From NCBI RefSeq assembly GCF_002837145.1, contig NZ_NWMV01000066.1, positions 1-54,587 of the forward strand: a DNA stretch of 54,587 nt. Reading direction: 5' to 3'. This DNA comes from Macromonas nakdongensis. Its GTDB lineage: Bacteria; Pseudomonadota; Gammaproteobacteria; Burkholderiales; Burkholderiaceae_C. The position numbers and the translations under genes were made by a program. The notes under the pieces were generated by a model that was not told the DNA's origin, ran no database searches, and saw only the letters and a program-made list of their open reading frames with translations. This document shows, in pieces, positions 54,395 through 54,587 of this stretch (positions are counted from its first letter, which is position 1; the number at the start of each line of letters is the position of its first letter).

Positions 54395-54587
54395 TCAGTC
54401 GGCTGGTTGACTGTTCTTGAGACGAACCCAGTTAGTCTGCACTGTGTAACGCGGAGGGATTGCAAGGCTGGTGCCAACAGGACTGATGTCCAGCCGCCCC
54501 TTCTCCTCCGCGCCCACGACGACCCATTCATAGGCATCATCACCCTGATCCTGGAATTCCGGCAGGATGAACCGCCCCGGGAATTGA
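54395..54587 (-). CDS. C-terminal end of an unrecognised protein (partial)
   Basis: The minus strand is open from the window edge to TGA 54397-54395, giving about 63 residues with balanced composition (for example RFILPEFQDQGDDAYEWVVV and TVQTNWVRLKNSQPAD). I do not recognise the family. Codon third positions look less GC-biased than in the rest of the window, a hint of foreign origin next to a tRNA gene. The call rests only on the open frame and protein-like composition. Confidence 0.4.
   Translation of the reverse strand, partial: QFPGRFILPEFQDQGDDAYEWVVVGAEEKGRLDISPVGTSLAIPPRYTVQTNWVRLKNSQPAD

Noticed and set aside
54334-54543. 69-codon minus-strand frame with an ATG start near the right edge
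   Set aside because: It overlaps the open C-terminal frame ending at 54395 in another register and has a less protein-like, Arg-rich composition.

Overview
The window is GC-rich, densely packed bacterial DNA. Gene content and order (pstSCAB-phoU-phoB-phoR, rlmE-ftsH-folP-glmM, an APS-type cys cluster, type B L31, a PhaC-type PHA synthase, the thi cluster) suggest a betaproteobacterium of the Burkholderiales, probably a Comamonadaceae relative. This placement is inferred from gene content, not from a tree.

Layout. 1-3534: 5' part of dnaX, a divergent 4.5S SRP RNA gene, trxA, rho and rpmE (type B L31). 3561-5270: a lone polytopic GT-C glycosyltransferase. 5296-11824 (minus): the phosphate operon pstS-pstC-pstA-pstB-phoU-phoB-phoR. 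12017-16514: ppx, a small hypothetical gene, and the ppk1-sixA operon. 16615-26264: an accessory phosphate-starvation block with an OlsB-like N-acyltransferase plus PlcP-like phospholipase operon, UDP-glucose dehydrogenase, a GT4 glycosyltransferase, an Mpo1/DUF962-like membrane protein, a membrane-anchored class III aminotransferase, a phosphatidylserine-decarboxylase family protein, and ppk2 with a thioredoxin-type arsenate reductase. 26283-34434: a GNAT gene, glmM, folP, ftsH, rlmE (minus), then yhbY and prlC (plus). 34471-42172: VF530-like protein, rpiA, pyrD, dsbB, fpr, yggX, an MnmC-like oxidoreductase and phaC. 42320-50005: sulfate assimilation (TSUP transporter, cysI, DUF934, cysH, cysD, cysN), then a 7Fe ferredoxin and a TrxB-like ferredoxin reductase. 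50011-54021: thiD, thiO, thiS, thiG, thiE. 54051-54126: tRNA-Asn(GUU), followed by short repeats and the C-terminal end of an unrecognised gene.

The main result is regulatory. Between 11.8 and 24.8 kb, nearly every transcription unit is preceded by heptamers resembling the PhoB half-site CTGTCAT/C, 11 bp apart (7-nt unit plus 4-nt spacer). At pstS and ppk1, a plausible -10 lies exactly 10 nt downstream of the box. The PhoB/PhoR genes, the Pst importer, both polyphosphate kinases, and a set of lipid-active enzymes therefore appear to form one contiguous Pho regulon. The lipid genes fit phosphorus-saving membrane remodelling. PlcP would release diacylglycerol from phospholipid, Ugd would make UDP-glucuronate, the GT4 enzyme would glycosylate diacylglycerol, and OlsB would start ornithine-lipid synthesis. 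The aminotransferase, the PSD-family protein and the Mpo1-like protein share this regulation but have no established role in it, and they are the best candidates for an undescribed lipid pathway.

The rest of the window is mostly housekeeping. Sulfate is apparently reduced through APS (CysDN, then Fe-S CysH, with no CysC) and a siroheme reductase without a flavoprotein CysJ nearby. No CRISPR array, insertion sequence or complete prophage was seen. No gene-free stretch exceeds 300 nt. The longest (37937-38230) separates fpr from yggX and holds an inverted repeat.
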